A stretch of DNA of 51,492 nt, from NCBI GenBank assembly GCA_025350625.1, contig JANXXL010000127.1, positions 1 to 51,492 of the forward strand, given 5' to 3'. Positions 26,072 through 34,298 of the stretch are shown here, piece by piece. The notes under the pieces are model-generated. The model searched no databases and was not told where the DNA came from. It saw only the letters and a list, made by a program, of their open reading frames with translations. Positions within the stretch are counted from its first letter, which is position 1. Each line of letters begins with the position of its first letter. This DNA is from Bryobacterales bacterium. Its GTDB lineage: Bacteria; Acidobacteriota; Terriglobia; Bryobacterales; Bryobacteraceae. Both the position numbers and the translations under genes were made by a program.

Positions 26072-26677
26072 TCAATCCAGCAGGTGCCCCAGCTTTTCAC
26101 GCTTGGTCCGCAAATAGTTCTCGGTCGAACTGATGGGGTCGACGATGCTGGGGATCCGTTCCGTCACGCGCACTCCCGCCTGCTCCAAGGCTGCAATCTT
26201 CTCGGGATTATTAGACATGAGCCGCACCGCGCGCACACCTAAAAAGTTGAGAATGGCAGCCGGCATCTCGTAGCCTCGCAGGTCCGCTTCAAATCCCAGT
26301 TGCTCGTTGGCCTCGACCGTGTCTGCTCCCTGGTCCTGCAATTCGTAGGCGCGCAGTTTATTCAGCAGGCCGATGCCGCGGCCCTCTTGTTGTTCATAAA
26401 TCAGCAAACCACGGCCTTCTTTGGAAATGCTTTCAATGGCTAACTCGAGTTGCGCGCGGCAATCGCAACGCAGGCTATGAAACACGTCGCCAGTCATACA
26501 CTGCGAATGGATGCGCACCAGCACCGGCTCGGGCGTCTGAATATCGCCCATTTGCAGGACCACTGCATCCTCGGATTCCGGACCCTCGACGCCCTGGAAG
26601 CCCAAAATTCGAAAGTGCCCGAAGCGGCTGGGAAAGTCGGCTTCGGCGATTTTTCGTAACTCGAAGGTCACTGGCAC
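26072..26677 (-). CDS. ribA: GTP cyclohydrolase II
   Basis: First committed step of riboflavin synthesis, converting GTP to a diaminopyrimidine with release of formate and pyrophosphate. 201 residues, the stand-alone RibA length without the RibB domain. The zinc-binding cysteines lie in SQCMTGDVFHSLRCDC. The active-site region is YEQQEGRGIGLLNKLRAYELQD and the C-terminal signature is GVRVTERIP. The start is a GTG at 26677, and a second in-frame GTG (26671) is possible. No FMN riboswitch is visible upstream, and it is separated from other rib genes. Confidence 0.93.
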   Translation of the reverse strand: MPVTFELRKIAEADFPSRFGHFRILGFQGVEGPESEDAVVLQMGDIQTPEPVLVRIHSQCMTGDVFHSLRCDCRAQLELAIESISKEGRGLLIYEQQEGRGIGLLNKLRAYELQDQGADTVEANEQLGFEADLRGYEMPAAILNFLGVRAVRLMSNNPEKIAALEQAGVRVTERIPSIVDPISSTENYLRTKREKLGHLLD

Positions 26678-26725
26678 GCTAGAAGGGGGGTCCGCCCCAA
26701 AAGGGACCGGGGTGGCTCACTCCAT

Positions 26726-26731
26726 TATAAT
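26726..26731 (+). promoter_or_regulatory. Putative -10 box before the sensor kinase
   Basis: A perfect TATAAT is 23 bases before the kinase ATG. The matching -35 region (about 26703-26708, GGGACC) is poor, so activator dependence is possible. Confidence 0.3.
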
Positions 26732-26754
26732 GACGCCAGAGCCCAAGACCGCGC

Positions 26755-28104
26755 ATGCTCCAACAGCACCTAGTGATCTTGATGGTGAAACTGGCTGTGG
26801 CCGCCTCGCTCGCGAGCGTGTTGACCCGCAGCGCGCGCTTCACCCAGATGCTGATGCGGGAAGAACGTACGCTGATGCATCGCGTCCAAATGGCGCTCGT
26901 CAGCGCTGCGATTTTCGCTTCGGGCGTGGCGGCGCGTGTGGTCACTGGCAGTTCCTACCAGGCGGTCGATCTCGGGCTCGAAGGCAGTCTGGTGATGGGC
27001 ATGCTCGGCGGCTACGTCACTGGGCTTTTAGCTGGAGTACTGATCTCCATCCCCGCAATGTTCAACGGTGAGCTGATGTCGATGACCTTGTTCGCAGCTG
27101 CGGGTGTGCTGGGCGGTCTTTTACGCGATGTCGAACCCGACAAAGAAGCCATTTGGAAACTGACATTCCCCGATCAGGCTCTGTTCCGCTTGCTGCGTAA
27201 GCGCGATTTGCGCCCCGCGGCATTCAGCCTGGTGTGCGTGCTGATGATTCTGCTCGCCGAATTTCTGCGTTCCACCATGGCGAGGCTTTTCCCCAGCAAA
27301 GGCGTCTTCGCCCTCCAAGACAAATGGGCCGGCGAAGGTCCCTGGCTGGTGGTGGCCGTCTATGCCACTACGCTGCTCTCTGTGATGCTGCCCATCAAGA
27401 TTTGGAACAGTAAGCGTTATGAGAGGAAACTGGAGCTGCAGCAATTGAGCCTTAACGAAGCCCGGCTCGCCGCTCTCAGCCGCCAGATCAATCCCCACTT
27501 TCTGTTTAACACGCTAAACTCCGTGGCCTCGCTCATCCGGCAGGACCCAGAAGAAGCGCGGCAGGTGATCTATAAGCTCTCGAAAATCCTCCGCCGGCTG
27601 CTGCGCCAGCAGGAAAATCTTACGCCGCTGCGCGAGGAACTTTCTTTTATCGACGCTTATCTGGCCATTGAGATGGTGCGCTTCGGCGAAAAGCTGCGCT
27701 TCGTCAGGGACATCGATCCTGCAACGCTGGACCTGCTGGTTCCCAGCATGATGCTGCAGCCGCTGGTCGAAAACAGCATACGCCACGGGCTTTCGAGCAA
27801 AGTCGACGGCGGCACGATTCACGTGCGCAGCCGCCTGCTCGATGGCCGCTTGCAAATTCTGGTCGAAGACGACGGCGTCGGCATCCCGGAAAAAAAGCTG
27901 GCAGGTCTGTTCGAGCAAGGGATCGGGGTCAGCAACGTGAACGAGCGCTTAAAGGTTCTTTTCGGAGAAGATTATAAGATGTGGATCGATAGCCGGCCGG
28001 GCGAGGGAACCAGTACCGGAATTGAGATTCCCGAGCACGCCGGCGCCGCGCCGCAGCGGGCGCTAGAGCGGACAGACGTATTAGTAGGCAGTGAGTCCTT
28101 ATAG
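26755..28104 (+). CDS. LytS-type sensor histidine kinase
   Basis: 449 residues. The N-terminal half carries about five or six membrane helices in a 5TMR-LYT-like arrangement (GGYVTGLLAGVLISIPAMFNGEL is the typical turn between helices). Then comes the His_kinase domain with the phospho-acceptor His248 in QINPHFLFNTLN and an ATPase domain with MLQPLVENSIRHG and VEDDGVGIP. LytS-type kinases sense cell-envelope or small-molecule signals and pair with LytTR response regulators. No response regulator is encoded next to it in this window. It is divergent from ribA. Confidence 0.92.
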   Translation: MLQQHLVILMVKLAVAASLASVLTRSARFTQMLMREERTLMHRVQMALVSAAIFASGVAARVVTGSSYQAVDLGLEGSLVMGMLGGYVTGLLAGVLISIPAMFNGELMSMTLFAAAGVLGGLLRDVEPDKEAIWKLTFPDQALFRLLRKRDLRPAAFSLVCVLMILLAEFLRSTMARLFPSKGVFALQDKWAGEGPWLVVAVYATTLLSVMLPIKIWNSKRYERKLELQQLSLNEARLAALSRQINPHFLFNTLNSVASLIRQDPEEARQVIYKLSKILRRLLRQQENLTPLREELSFIDAYLAIEMVRFGEKLRFVRDIDPATLDLLVPSMMLQPLVENSIRHGLSSKVDGGTIHVRSRLLDGRLQILVEDDGVGIPEKKLAGLFEQGIGVSNVNERLKVLFGEDYKMWIDSRPGEGTSTGIEIPEHAGAAPQRALERTDVLVGSESL

Positions 28105-28123
28105 AAACCGGAAAGAGGCCATT

Positions 28124-28825
28124 TTGAACGAGCTGAATTTTTCCAGCATGAAGCACCGGGTCCTGAGCCATTACGAGCCTTACAAGAATCGCGCCTCCAG
28201 GCATTTGACGCGCGTATCCACGCCTGACATTCCCAATGCCTACCGGCTTTTCTTTCAGGAATCGATGCGCTCCTGGGGACCGACCGCGTCCATGTTCCCC
28301 AGTTCGCGCTATCTGGCCAACGCCCTTACCCGCCCGATAGATTTCCGGCGCGCCCGCACCGTGGTCGAACTGGGACCCGGCACCGGCGCCGTCACCAATG
28401 AAATCCTAAAGCGCCTGCGGCCGGACGCCACGCTCTTCGCCATTGATATTAATCCCACGTTTATCGATCATCTGCGCGCCACCTGTCACGATCCCCGCTT
28501 GATTGCTCTCGGCGGAAGCGCCACCGATTTGCTGCCGCTGCTGGCGCGGCACGATATCCAATCGGCGGATGCCGTGGTTTCCTCTTTAGGATTAACCGGC
28601 ATGGAGCACAGGACCCGGATGCAAATCATGCGCCAGATCAGCGCCTGCCTGGCTTCCCACGGCACCATGACTCAATATCAATACGCGGGACATTTCGAGA
28701 TTGCGAAATTACGTCTGGGCGGGTTTAACGAGGCGCGATTCTTGCGAAGATTTTTCGGCCAGGTAAGCGTCGGTCGAGTGCTTTTGAATCTTCCCCCGGC
28801 GCTAGTGTTCACCTGCCGTAAATAG
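28124..28825 (+). CDS. SAM-dependent methyltransferase, PmtA-like
   Basis: About 233 residues. Motif I is VVELGPGTGAVTNEIL, followed by FAIDINPTFIDHL and a GGSATDLLPLL region. This resembles phospholipid N-methyltransferase (PmtA) and rRNA dimethylase relatives; the preceding SSRYLANALTRPI fits the PmtA side. No membrane helix; such enzymes attach peripherally. The preferred start is TTG 28124 with GAAAGAGG five bases upstream. GTG 28091 (overlapping the kinase by 14 bases) and ATG 28148 are alternatives. It is probably co-transcribed with the kinase. Confidence 0.75.
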   Translation: MNELNFSSMKHRVLSHYEPYKNRASRHLTRVSTPDIPNAYRLFFQESMRSWGPTASMFPSSRYLANALTRPIDFRRARTVVELGPGTGAVTNEILKRLRPDATLFAIDINPTFIDHLRATCHDPRLIALGGSATDLLPLLARHDIQSADAVVSSLGLTGMEHRTRMQIMRQISACLASHGTMTQYQYAGHFEIAKLRLGGFNEARFLRRFFGQVSVGRVLLNLPPALVFTCRK

Positions 28826-28832
28826 CGCGCCG

Positions 28833-29369
28833 TTAATAGAACAAGTACTTGCGCCATTGGTCGTCGCTCTTGCCGAGCAAGCGCATCAAGTGCCGGCTGG
28901 TGTGCAGGCTAAAGGGACGCGGCGCTCGCGCCAGACGCATGCCCGCTTCTTCCGGCGTGCGGCTGCCCTTGCGATTGTTGCAGGGGTGGCAGCAGGCCAC
29001 CAGATTCTCCCACGTGGTTTCGCCCGCACGCGAGCGCGGGATCACATGGTCCAGCGTAAGCTCATTCGTGCTGAAGGTCCGATGGCAGTACTGGCAGGTG
29101 TAACGGTCGCGCATCAGGATGTTCTTACGCGACAACGACCGCGCCTGCATGGGAATGCGGCGGTATTCGAGCAAGCGGATTACGCTAGGCACCGGCACCG
29201 CCTGGCGCGCCGAATGTACGTGCGTACTGGAGTGTTCCTCGGTAGCAGCCACGCCTTTCAGCACCAGCACTAGCGCCCGCCGCGCCGCGCACACATTGAT
29301 CGGCTCGTAACTCGAATTCAGAACCAGGACCGGACGATGCAAGCGTTCCTGGTGATAGTTTGCGATCAC
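28833..29369 (-). CDS. HNH endonuclease-family protein
   Basis: 178 residues. The C-terminal HNH nuclease domain is well defined: a CQYC zinc pair, [13 protein letters not shown] with the catalytic His, [18 protein letters not shown]. The N-terminal domain ([16 protein letters not shown]) is the usual companion in this family of stand-alone HNH proteins. The start is GTG 29369, overlapping the comF stop by four bases (GTGA) with GGGGGAG at a good distance. Its cellular role is unknown; it is not linked here to restriction or mobile genes. Confidence 0.9.
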   Translation of the reverse strand: MIANYHQERLHRPVLVLNSSYEPINVCAARRALVLVLKGVAATEEHSSTHVHSARQAVPVPSVIRLLEYRRIPMQARSLSRKNILMRDRYTCQYCHRTFSTNELTLDHVIPRSRAGETTWENLVACCHPCNNRKGSRTPEEAGMRLARAPRPFSLHTSRHLMRLLGKSDDQWRKYLFY

Positions 29370-30178
29370 GTTACTCCCCCTGCCCCCGCGACCGCAGCCG
29401 CGTCCGCCATCTCGAAACTTTGCAGCGCCACCCGCCGGTCGGTTCGCGCCAGCGCCAGCAGCGCCACATGCGCCGCGCCGGCGCGTTTCAGCACGCGAGC
29501 GCACGCCGCAGCCGTAGCGCCAGTGGTCAGGACATCGTCCACCAGCAATACCCGCGCACGGTCCAGCCGGACATTCCTTTTGATGGCGAACGCTCCGCCT
29601 ACATTGGCACGCCGCTTGGCGTTCGTCAATCCTGCTTGTGGCGCAGTGGATTTCACGCGGCGGACGGCCCGCTGCATCGGCACGCCCCACTTTTTCGCAA
29701 TCACGCCCGCCAGGTGTTCGGATTGGTTGAATCCCCGCTCCCATTGCCGCCGCCAGTGGAGCGGCATCGGCACAATCACATCAAAGCGTTCTTCGCGCGG
29801 AATCACACGCGCGAGCAAACCCGCCAGCGGCCAGGCCAGGCTATAAATCTTGTCGTACTTAAACAGATGAATCAGCTTGCGAAGCGAGCCTTCATAGGAG
29901 CCATACGAATACACCGCATCAAACCCCGTCAGGCCCAGGCGGCAGAGCGGGCAACGGCCGCTTTCGTCCAGGGGAAAACGATTCAGGAAAGGCGTGCGGC
30001 AGGTCACGCAGAAAAACTCGGCCCTCAGCGGCTGTGGATCGCACAGGCACCGCGCGCACACCGGAACTCGGGAGACCTCGCGCAGAGCTTCGCCGCAGAC
30101 TCGGCACTCGTCGGGAAAAACCAGGGGGAAAACCAGCTCAGTAAGGCCGCGAAATCCCCTCTCCGCGGCGCGGAGCAT
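29366..30178 (-). CDS. ComF-family phosphoribosyltransferase-like protein
   Basis: 270 residues. The N-terminal zinc-ribbon-like part has four CxxC pairs (CRVCG, CARC, CVTC, CPLC). The C-terminal type I PRTase domain has GFNQSEHLA and the PRPP loop [13 protein letters not shown]. In competent bacteria ComF is needed for DNA uptake, but homologues are common elsewhere with unclear roles. ATG 30178 gives the expected MLRAAERGF start but has no clear Shine-Dalgarno sequence. It forms an operon with the HNH gene. Confidence 0.9.
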   Translation of the reverse strand: MLRAAERGFRGLTELVFPLVFPDECRVCGEALREVSRVPVCARCLCDPQPLRAEFFCVTCRTPFLNRFPLDESGRCPLCRLGLTGFDAVYSYGSYEGSLRKLIHLFKYDKIYSLAWPLAGLLARVIPREERFDVIVPMPLHWRRQWERGFNQSEHLAGVIAKKWGVPMQRAVRRVKSTAPQAGLTNAKRRANVGGAFAIKRNVRLDRARVLLVDDVLTTGATAAACARVLKRAGAAHVALLALARTDRRVALQSFEMADAAAVAGAGGVT

Positions 30179-30299
30179 ACGATCAGGCGTTGACAGCCGG
30201 TTGCCTGTGATGCGGAGCAGGCGACTCGAGAAGACCCACCTCCACTGACACCCATAGTGTACAACAGGGCGTAAACTGATGGAGGCGCGACATCGATTT

Positions 30300-30902
30300 A
30301 TGCCCATGCGAATGCTTCTGCTGATCCTTTTGACCTTGTCATCGGCGATGGCACAGCCGCCATCGCCCAGGCTGGTAGGACGCTGGCGTTCGATCGAAAC
30401 CTCTAAGGGCGGCATCGGGGCGGTGTACCAATTCCGCGCCGACGGCACCTTCGATTTCAGTCCGGGCGCTATCGTCGACATGCCCTACCGCGTGGAAGGG
30501 GACCAACTGATCTTTCCTCCCGAGACAACCACCGGCCCCGAAATGAAATCGACGGTTGCTTGGCCAAGTAACGACGTGATGCTGATGAGCATGCAAGGCC
30601 ACGCCGAAGAATACAAGCGACGCGGCGCCGCCGATCCGCGGGGCCGCCTGCTCGGCGAGTGGCTGGGCTCGCGGGAGATGGACGGACACCGGATGCCGGT
30701 TCAAATGGTTTTCTACCCGGCTGGCAGGTCTCTGCTGGTCATCTTGTTCACCACCCAAGCCGGCCGCTACTCCGTCACGAATGGAAGACTGGTGGGGGAA
30801 ATCGGCAGGCGACCCGCACTGGAAGGCACTTTTGACATCGCCAACGGAGTGCTCTCCATCTATCGTAGCGGTGGCCGGATCACCAAATTGGCGCGCTACT
30901 GA
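30300..30902 (+). CDS. Exported lipocalin-like protein, unknown
   Basis: About 200 residues with signal peptide MPMRMLLLILLTLSSAMAQ. The mature part starts LVGRWRSIETSKGG and has the 'GxW ... FRADGTFDF ... YRVEGDQLIF' rhythm of small lipocalin-like beta barrels. This rhythm repeats once (LLGEWLGSREMDG), so it may be two half-repeats. ATG 30279 would add seven residues and GGAGG at 30281 would then be inside the gene; 30300 is preferred for the signal peptide. The stop overlaps the next ATG in TGATG. Confidence 0.7.
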   Translation: MPMRMLLLILLTLSSAMAQPPSPRLVGRWRSIETSKGGIGAVYQFRADGTFDFSPGAIVDMPYRVEGDQLIFPPETTTGPEMKSTVAWPSNDVMLMSMQGHAEEYKRRGAADPRGRLLGEWLGSREMDGHRMPVQMVFYPAGRSLLVILFTTQAGRYSVTNGRLVGEIGRRPALEGTFDIANGVLSIYRSGGRITKLARY

Positions 30903-31291
30903 TGATCGGACGCGCGCTGCTGGTGTGGCTGCTGATGATGGCCGTCGAAACCATTCATGGAGTGCTGCGGAACTTATTGCTGGTCCCCATGGTCGGCGAT
31001 CTGCGCGCCCGTCAGCTCGGCGTGTTCATCGGCTCGGCGCTGATCCTGGGCATAGCCGTTCTCTTGATTGATTGGATCCGCCCGAGTTCCCTACGCGAGC
31101 TTCTCGTGATCGGAGCCATGTGGCTGGCATTGACGCTGGCCTTCGAATTCACGCTCGGGCGCTCACTGGGACGCCCGTGGAACGCGCTATTGGCCGATTA
31201 CGACCTCACCCGCGGCGGGTTGCTTTCGATCGGTATGGTGGTGCTGGCGCTCGCGCCATGGATAGCTGCCCGAATCCGTCAATCCTCATAG
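30902..31291 (+). CDS. Integral membrane protein, 129 aa, unknown
   Basis: Four predicted membrane helices (about 5-25, 38-60, 66-84 and 106-124) with short loops. Visible motifs are VETIHGVLRNLLLVP after helix 1 and a GRSLGRPW loop before the last helix. I do not recognise a named family. It is translationally coupled to the lipocalin-like gene (TGATG), suggesting a joint envelope role. The last four codons overlap the convergent RelE-type gene. Confidence 0.7.
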   Translation: MIGRALLVWLLMMAVETIHGVLRNLLLVPMVGDLRARQLGVFIGSALILGIAVLLIDWIRPSSLRELLVIGAMWLALTLAFEFTLGRSLGRPWNALLADYDLTRGGLLSIGMVVLALAPWIAARIRQSS

Positions 31292-31548
31292 ATAGTACTG
31301 CGATGACCGATTGAAACCACCAACACCACAAGCCGCTTACCTTGAAGTTCACAGACGATGCGATAATCCCGCAACCTGTAACGCCACAACCCGAACTTGG
31401 TACCGCGAAGAGGCTTGCCGAACTTACGCGGATTGGCGGCGGCTACGATACGCCGCTCCATGTAATCGAGAATCTCGCGTTGGATCGCGTGATCGAGTTT
31501 GCGCAAGTCCTTCAGGGCTTCCGGATGGTACTCGATCTCCCAGGCCAC
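31279..31548 (-). CDS. RelE/ParE-superfamily toxin
   Basis: 89 residues starting at GTG 31548 (WEIEYHPEALKDLRKLD). The C-terminal strand pattern GLWRYRLRDYRIVCEL and VVSIGHRSTIYE is typical of RelE toxins, which cleave mRNA in the ribosome. The basic and Arg residues of the active face (Arg in WRYRLRDYR, His in GHR) are present. The antitoxin gene lies three bases upstream. The pair looks intact. Confidence 0.9.
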   Translation of the reverse strand: MAWEIEYHPEALKDLRKLDHAIQREILDYMERRIVAAANPRKFGKPLRGTKFGLWRYRLRDYRIVCELQGKRLVVLVVSIGHRSTIYED

Positions 31549-31551
31549 TAG

Positions 31552-31764
31552 CTAGCTTTCGAGGCCCAGTTCTTTTCGTACCTGGCGACTGGTGAGGGAA
31601 GGAAGCCGTTTTTCGAGGCGCGCTTCCGCTAAATAGCGATCTTCCAGATCTTCCAGATTGCTTTCGATGAGTTCGCGAGCGTAATAGCTTTTAGTCCGGC
31701 CGGTTCGTTGGGCCAATCGGTCCAACCGTCGCTCAATATCGGGATCCAGACGCAACGAAAGCAT
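31552..31764 (-). CDS. RelB-type ribbon-helix-helix antitoxin
   Basis: 70 residues. The N-terminus MLSLRLDPDIERRLDRLAQ followed by TGRTKSYYAREL is a ribbon-helix-helix DNA-binding domain. The acidic middle (NLEDLEDRYLAEARL) would wrap the toxin. It is the first gene of the pair, as usual for autoregulated type II loci. Confidence 0.9.
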   Translation of the reverse strand: MLSLRLDPDIERRLDRLAQRTGRTKSYYARELIESNLEDLEDRYLAEARLEKRLPSLTSRQVRKELGLES

Positions 31765-31833
31765 GATTTTAGTTCAGTATGACATATCCTACTTGTATGA
31801 CGATGGGTTGGCGAGGGCTTTTCCTCTTATCCA

Positions 31834-32221
31834 CTACCAGAGAACCTTGACCGCATAGCGCCGAAATGCGGGATCAGCCGTCAGAATCGATACTCCTTCG
31901 ATGGTTGCCTGGGCGATCAGCATCCGGTCAAACGGATCGCGGTGATGAAGTTGCAGCGACTCGACGGCTACTGCGTGGGCAAGTTTCACCGGGAGCGCCT
32001 CCATTGCATAGTGCGCCATACGGGTGGGAATATATACGCTTGGCGATTCCGCTAAACGCAGCTTCCCAGTTTGCATGTTGAGCGCTAATTCCCAAGCGCT
32101 CACTACGCTAAGTAACAAGGTATTCGCGGGGGTCGGCCAACAAGAGCAAAGCCTTTTTTCACAGGCGAGGACTCGCTTCGTTCCACCATAGAAAGGTGTG
32201 GATGTCGAGCAGCAGTTTCAC
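31834..32221 (-). pseudogene. Broken VapC-type PIN-domain toxin
   Basis: A GTG start at 32221 overlaps the antitoxin stop by four bases and opens with the PIN signature VKLLLDIHTFLWW. Codon 21 is TGA (32159-32161) where the family has Ser in SPRLS. The frame continues KKALLLLADP and then breaks at a run of five G on the plus strand (32128-32132). With one base fewer it would read DPANTLLLSVVSAWELAL. After the shift the protein is intact to 31834, including the HRDPFDRMLIAQA motif and ILTADPAF. So there are one nonsense change and one +1 frameshift. It cannot make a full toxin unless both are sequencing errors. Confidence 0.85.
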
Positions 32222-32472
32222 TTGAGCCTGGCGTCCACCCGATACCATTCTGCAAGCTCGCGCTCCGTCATGAGATCGAAGTCCTCGGAGATCCAAATTT
32301 TTCCCCGGTCAATTCCGGGAACGCGCTTCTTCACCGCTTTGGACTCGATCGGTCCCAGACGCGCCACCGGCTTACCGGCCTTCGCGATGATGATCTCCTC
32401 GCCCATGCTCACCCTTGCCAGCAGCTTAGAGAAGTGGGTCTTCGCGTCATGAATATTGACAGTAGTAGCCAA
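32218..32472 (-). CDS. Phd/YefM-type antitoxin
   Basis: 84 residues starting at TTG 32472 (ATTVNIHDAKTHFSKLLARV), the classic Phd/YefM DNA-binding fold, followed by GEEIIIAKAGKPVARL and an acidic C-terminal tail (DFDLMTERELAEW) that would bind the PIN toxin. The pair with a VapC-type toxin is common. Here the toxin gene downstream is disrupted while this gene is intact. Confidence 0.9.
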   Translation of the reverse strand: MATTVNIHDAKTHFSKLLARVSMGEEIIIAKAGKPVARLGPIESKAVKKRVPGIDRGKIWISEDFDLMTERELAEWYRVDARLK

Positions 32473-32553
32473 GGTTCTTGACTAAGTCCATGTAATTGAC
32501 CTAAGGTATCGTTCCCGGGATGCAACCGCTCACCCGGTGGGCCTAAATCGATT

Positions 32554-33840
32554 TCATCTTCGAGTTAGGTTCGGAGAGCCCGGGAGGTCGTTCCGGAAAA
32601 CCTGCCCGCCCTTCATGACAAATTTGACCCGCTCGAGTTCAGTGACGTCCTTCGAGGGATCGCCCGAAACTCCGATGATATCCGCAAACTTGCCTTTCTC
32701 GATGGCCCCTACTCGGTCCGCCCAGCCAATGTTCGCGGCGCCTACGGAAGTGGCCGAACGAATCGCTTGCAGCGGCGTCATCCCGTATTCGGTCATCAGT
32801 TCAAACTCGACGGCTTCTTCTCCGTGATAAGGGCCTCGCTGCTTGCCGTGTGCGCCGTTCGCGTTTACCGCAAAAGCAATCTTGGTGCCGGCGTTGAGGG
32901 CCCTCTGAAAGCTCGCCTTTGAGAGCTCGGCAAAGGGAATCGTCTTGGATTTATTGTTCTTGGTCGTAGTGAGCCCAAACGTGATGAATATGCCTTTTTG
33001 CGTCATCATTCGGACTGATTCCTCATCGATATCAGTCACCAGTTCCAGCGAATCGCATCCCGATTCAATAGACTGCCGCACGGCCACACCGGCGTGTGCA
33101 GTGCAAGCCACTCGGACGCCTTGCCGGTGGGCTTCGTCGACTATCGCCCTTTCTTCTTCGAGGGTCATAGTCGGAGCGCGAAAGTTTTCCGCTCCAGAGG
33201 CGTAGACTTTGATGAAATCAGCTCCGTTCTTGAGCTGCACTCGCACTTGCTTGCGCCCTTCCCAGGGTGAGTCGACCAGGTGGAAGTAACGAGGTCCATC
33301 GATCGATCCGCGCATACCTTCCGTGGCAACCCGCATCCGTGGGCCGGGGATCAGGCCTTCATTGATTGCGTTGCGAAGGTCGACGTCCGCCGTTCCGCCG
33401 CTGGTAAGATCGCGCGCCGTGGTAAAACCCGACATGAGGTCTAACTTCGCATTCACCGCCGCCAGGATCGTGGCGTATGGAGCGGAAAACGCCGTTCCGG
33501 GTACCGGGACAGCAGGCGGGTTGGCGTCCGAACCCGTGCCTTCGTGATCCCCCACTTTAAACATGTGGTTGTGACCCTCAATCAAGCCCGGTAACACCGT
33601 GCCCGGCCCCAGATCGATTTCCTGCGCGCCGGGCGGTATCTTGACGCCGCCAGCCGGTCCCACCTCGGCGATCCGCTCGCCCTGGATCACAATCACTTGA
33701 TTGCTCGCCAGCCGGTCCGACGTGCCGTCGAACAATTGAGCGGCGTGAATGACTACTACCCTCTGATTCTGAGCGCCCAGCCAAGATCCGCCAAGTGCGA
33801 GAGCGAGTACCGCTGTTCCAAGTGCCCATTGCCCCTTCAT
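32554..33840 (-). CDS. Exported amidohydrolase-like protein, active site altered
   Basis: 428 residues with signal peptide (MKGQWALGTAVLALALGG) and the imidazolonepropionase/prolidase-like amidohydrolase fold. The HxH pair is present (H90, H92 in EGHNHM), as are the metal-bridging Lys (K211 in FIKVYASG) and H249 (TAHAG). However, the next metal-ligand His of the 'SIEH' motif is Leu267 (DSLEL), and the catalytic Asp of 'GTD' is Asn326 (AVNAN). So two of the six expected positions are lost and the protein may be catalytically dead or changed. ATG 33840 is preceded by GGAGGG and the strong promoter at 33906-33934. Confidence 0.88.
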   Translation of the reverse strand: MKGQWALGTAVLALALGGSWLGAQNQRVVVIHAAQLFDGTSDRLASNQVIVIQGERIAEVGPAGGVKIPPGAQEIDLGPGTVLPGLIEGHNHMFKVGDHEGTGSDANPPAVPVPGTAFSAPYATILAAVNAKLDLMSGFTTARDLTSGGTADVDLRNAINEGLIPGPRMRVATEGMRGSIDGPRYFHLVDSPWEGRKQVRVQLKNGADFIKVYASGAENFRAPTMTLEEERAIVDEAHRQGVRVACTAHAGVAVRQSIESGCDSLELVTDIDEESVRMMTQKGIFITFGLTTTKNNKSKTIPFAELSKASFQRALNAGTKIAFAVNANGAHGKQRGPYHGEEAVEFELMTEYGMTPLQAIRSATSVGAANIGWADRVGAIEKGKFADIIGVSGDPSKDVTELERVKFVMKGGQVFRNDLPGSPNLTRR

Positions 33841-33905
33841 AGACAGCCCTCCACAAGAATAGATCTTGGACGGAATTCCTGGTTTTCCGTTCCGCTTCGA
33901 AGAGA

Positions 33906-33934
33906 AGTATATGCCCGGCAATATGGCCTGTCAA
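33906..33934 (-). promoter_or_regulatory. Strong sigma-70 promoter of amidohydrolase-like gene
   Basis: On the minus strand, a perfect TTGACA (33929-33934) and TATACT (33906-33911) are separated by exactly 17 bases, in an AT-rich stretch. The leader to ATG 33840 would be about 60 bases. It is the best promoter match I found in the window. Confidence 0.7.
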
Positions 33935-34010
33935 TTTAAATGACATCCGCCACAAAAGCCCGCGCCGCGCTATAGGGATCGCGGTACCCTTAAGGAACGT
34001 AGCCCATTTT

Positions 34011-34298
34011 ATGAGCGCGGAACCCACCAAGCCCTTCGATTCCATTGAGAGCGCGCACGAGTTCGTTGCGCTTTTGGAGGAAAGCATCCAGGAAGCGGCC
34101 GACGATATTCGCGATCATCTGCGGCAGGCCGAAGCGGCCCATGCAAAACGCCAGGTGGATGCACTGAATCTTGCGCTATACAAACTCACGCAACTGGCCG
34201 CGCAGATGCACAAAAGCCGCCGCGCATTGAACGATCTGCGCAGCATCCGGCGTCTGCTCTTCACGGAACGGGATGCGGACGAGTCAGGCTCTCTGTAA
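34011..34298 (+). CDS. Small coiled-coil protein, 95 aa, unknown
   Basis: Soluble, nearly all-helical protein (ESAHEFVALLEESIQEAAD ... HLRQAEAAHAKRQVDALNLAL ... QMHKSRRALNDLRSIRRLL) likely to form a coiled coil. No signal or membrane helix. Its last 15 bases overlap the convergent MmgE/PrpD gene. I cannot name a family. Confidence 0.7.
   Translation: MSAEPTKPFDSIESAHEFVALLEESIQEAADDIRDHLRQAEAAHAKRQVDALNLALYKLTQLAAQMHKSRRALNDLRSIRRLLFTERDADESGSL

Noticed and set aside
31834..32118. Short intact-looking PIN protein starting at TTG 32118
   Set aside because: It lacks the first 35 residues, including the catalytic Asp of LLLD. It is better described as the 3' part of a frameshifted gene.
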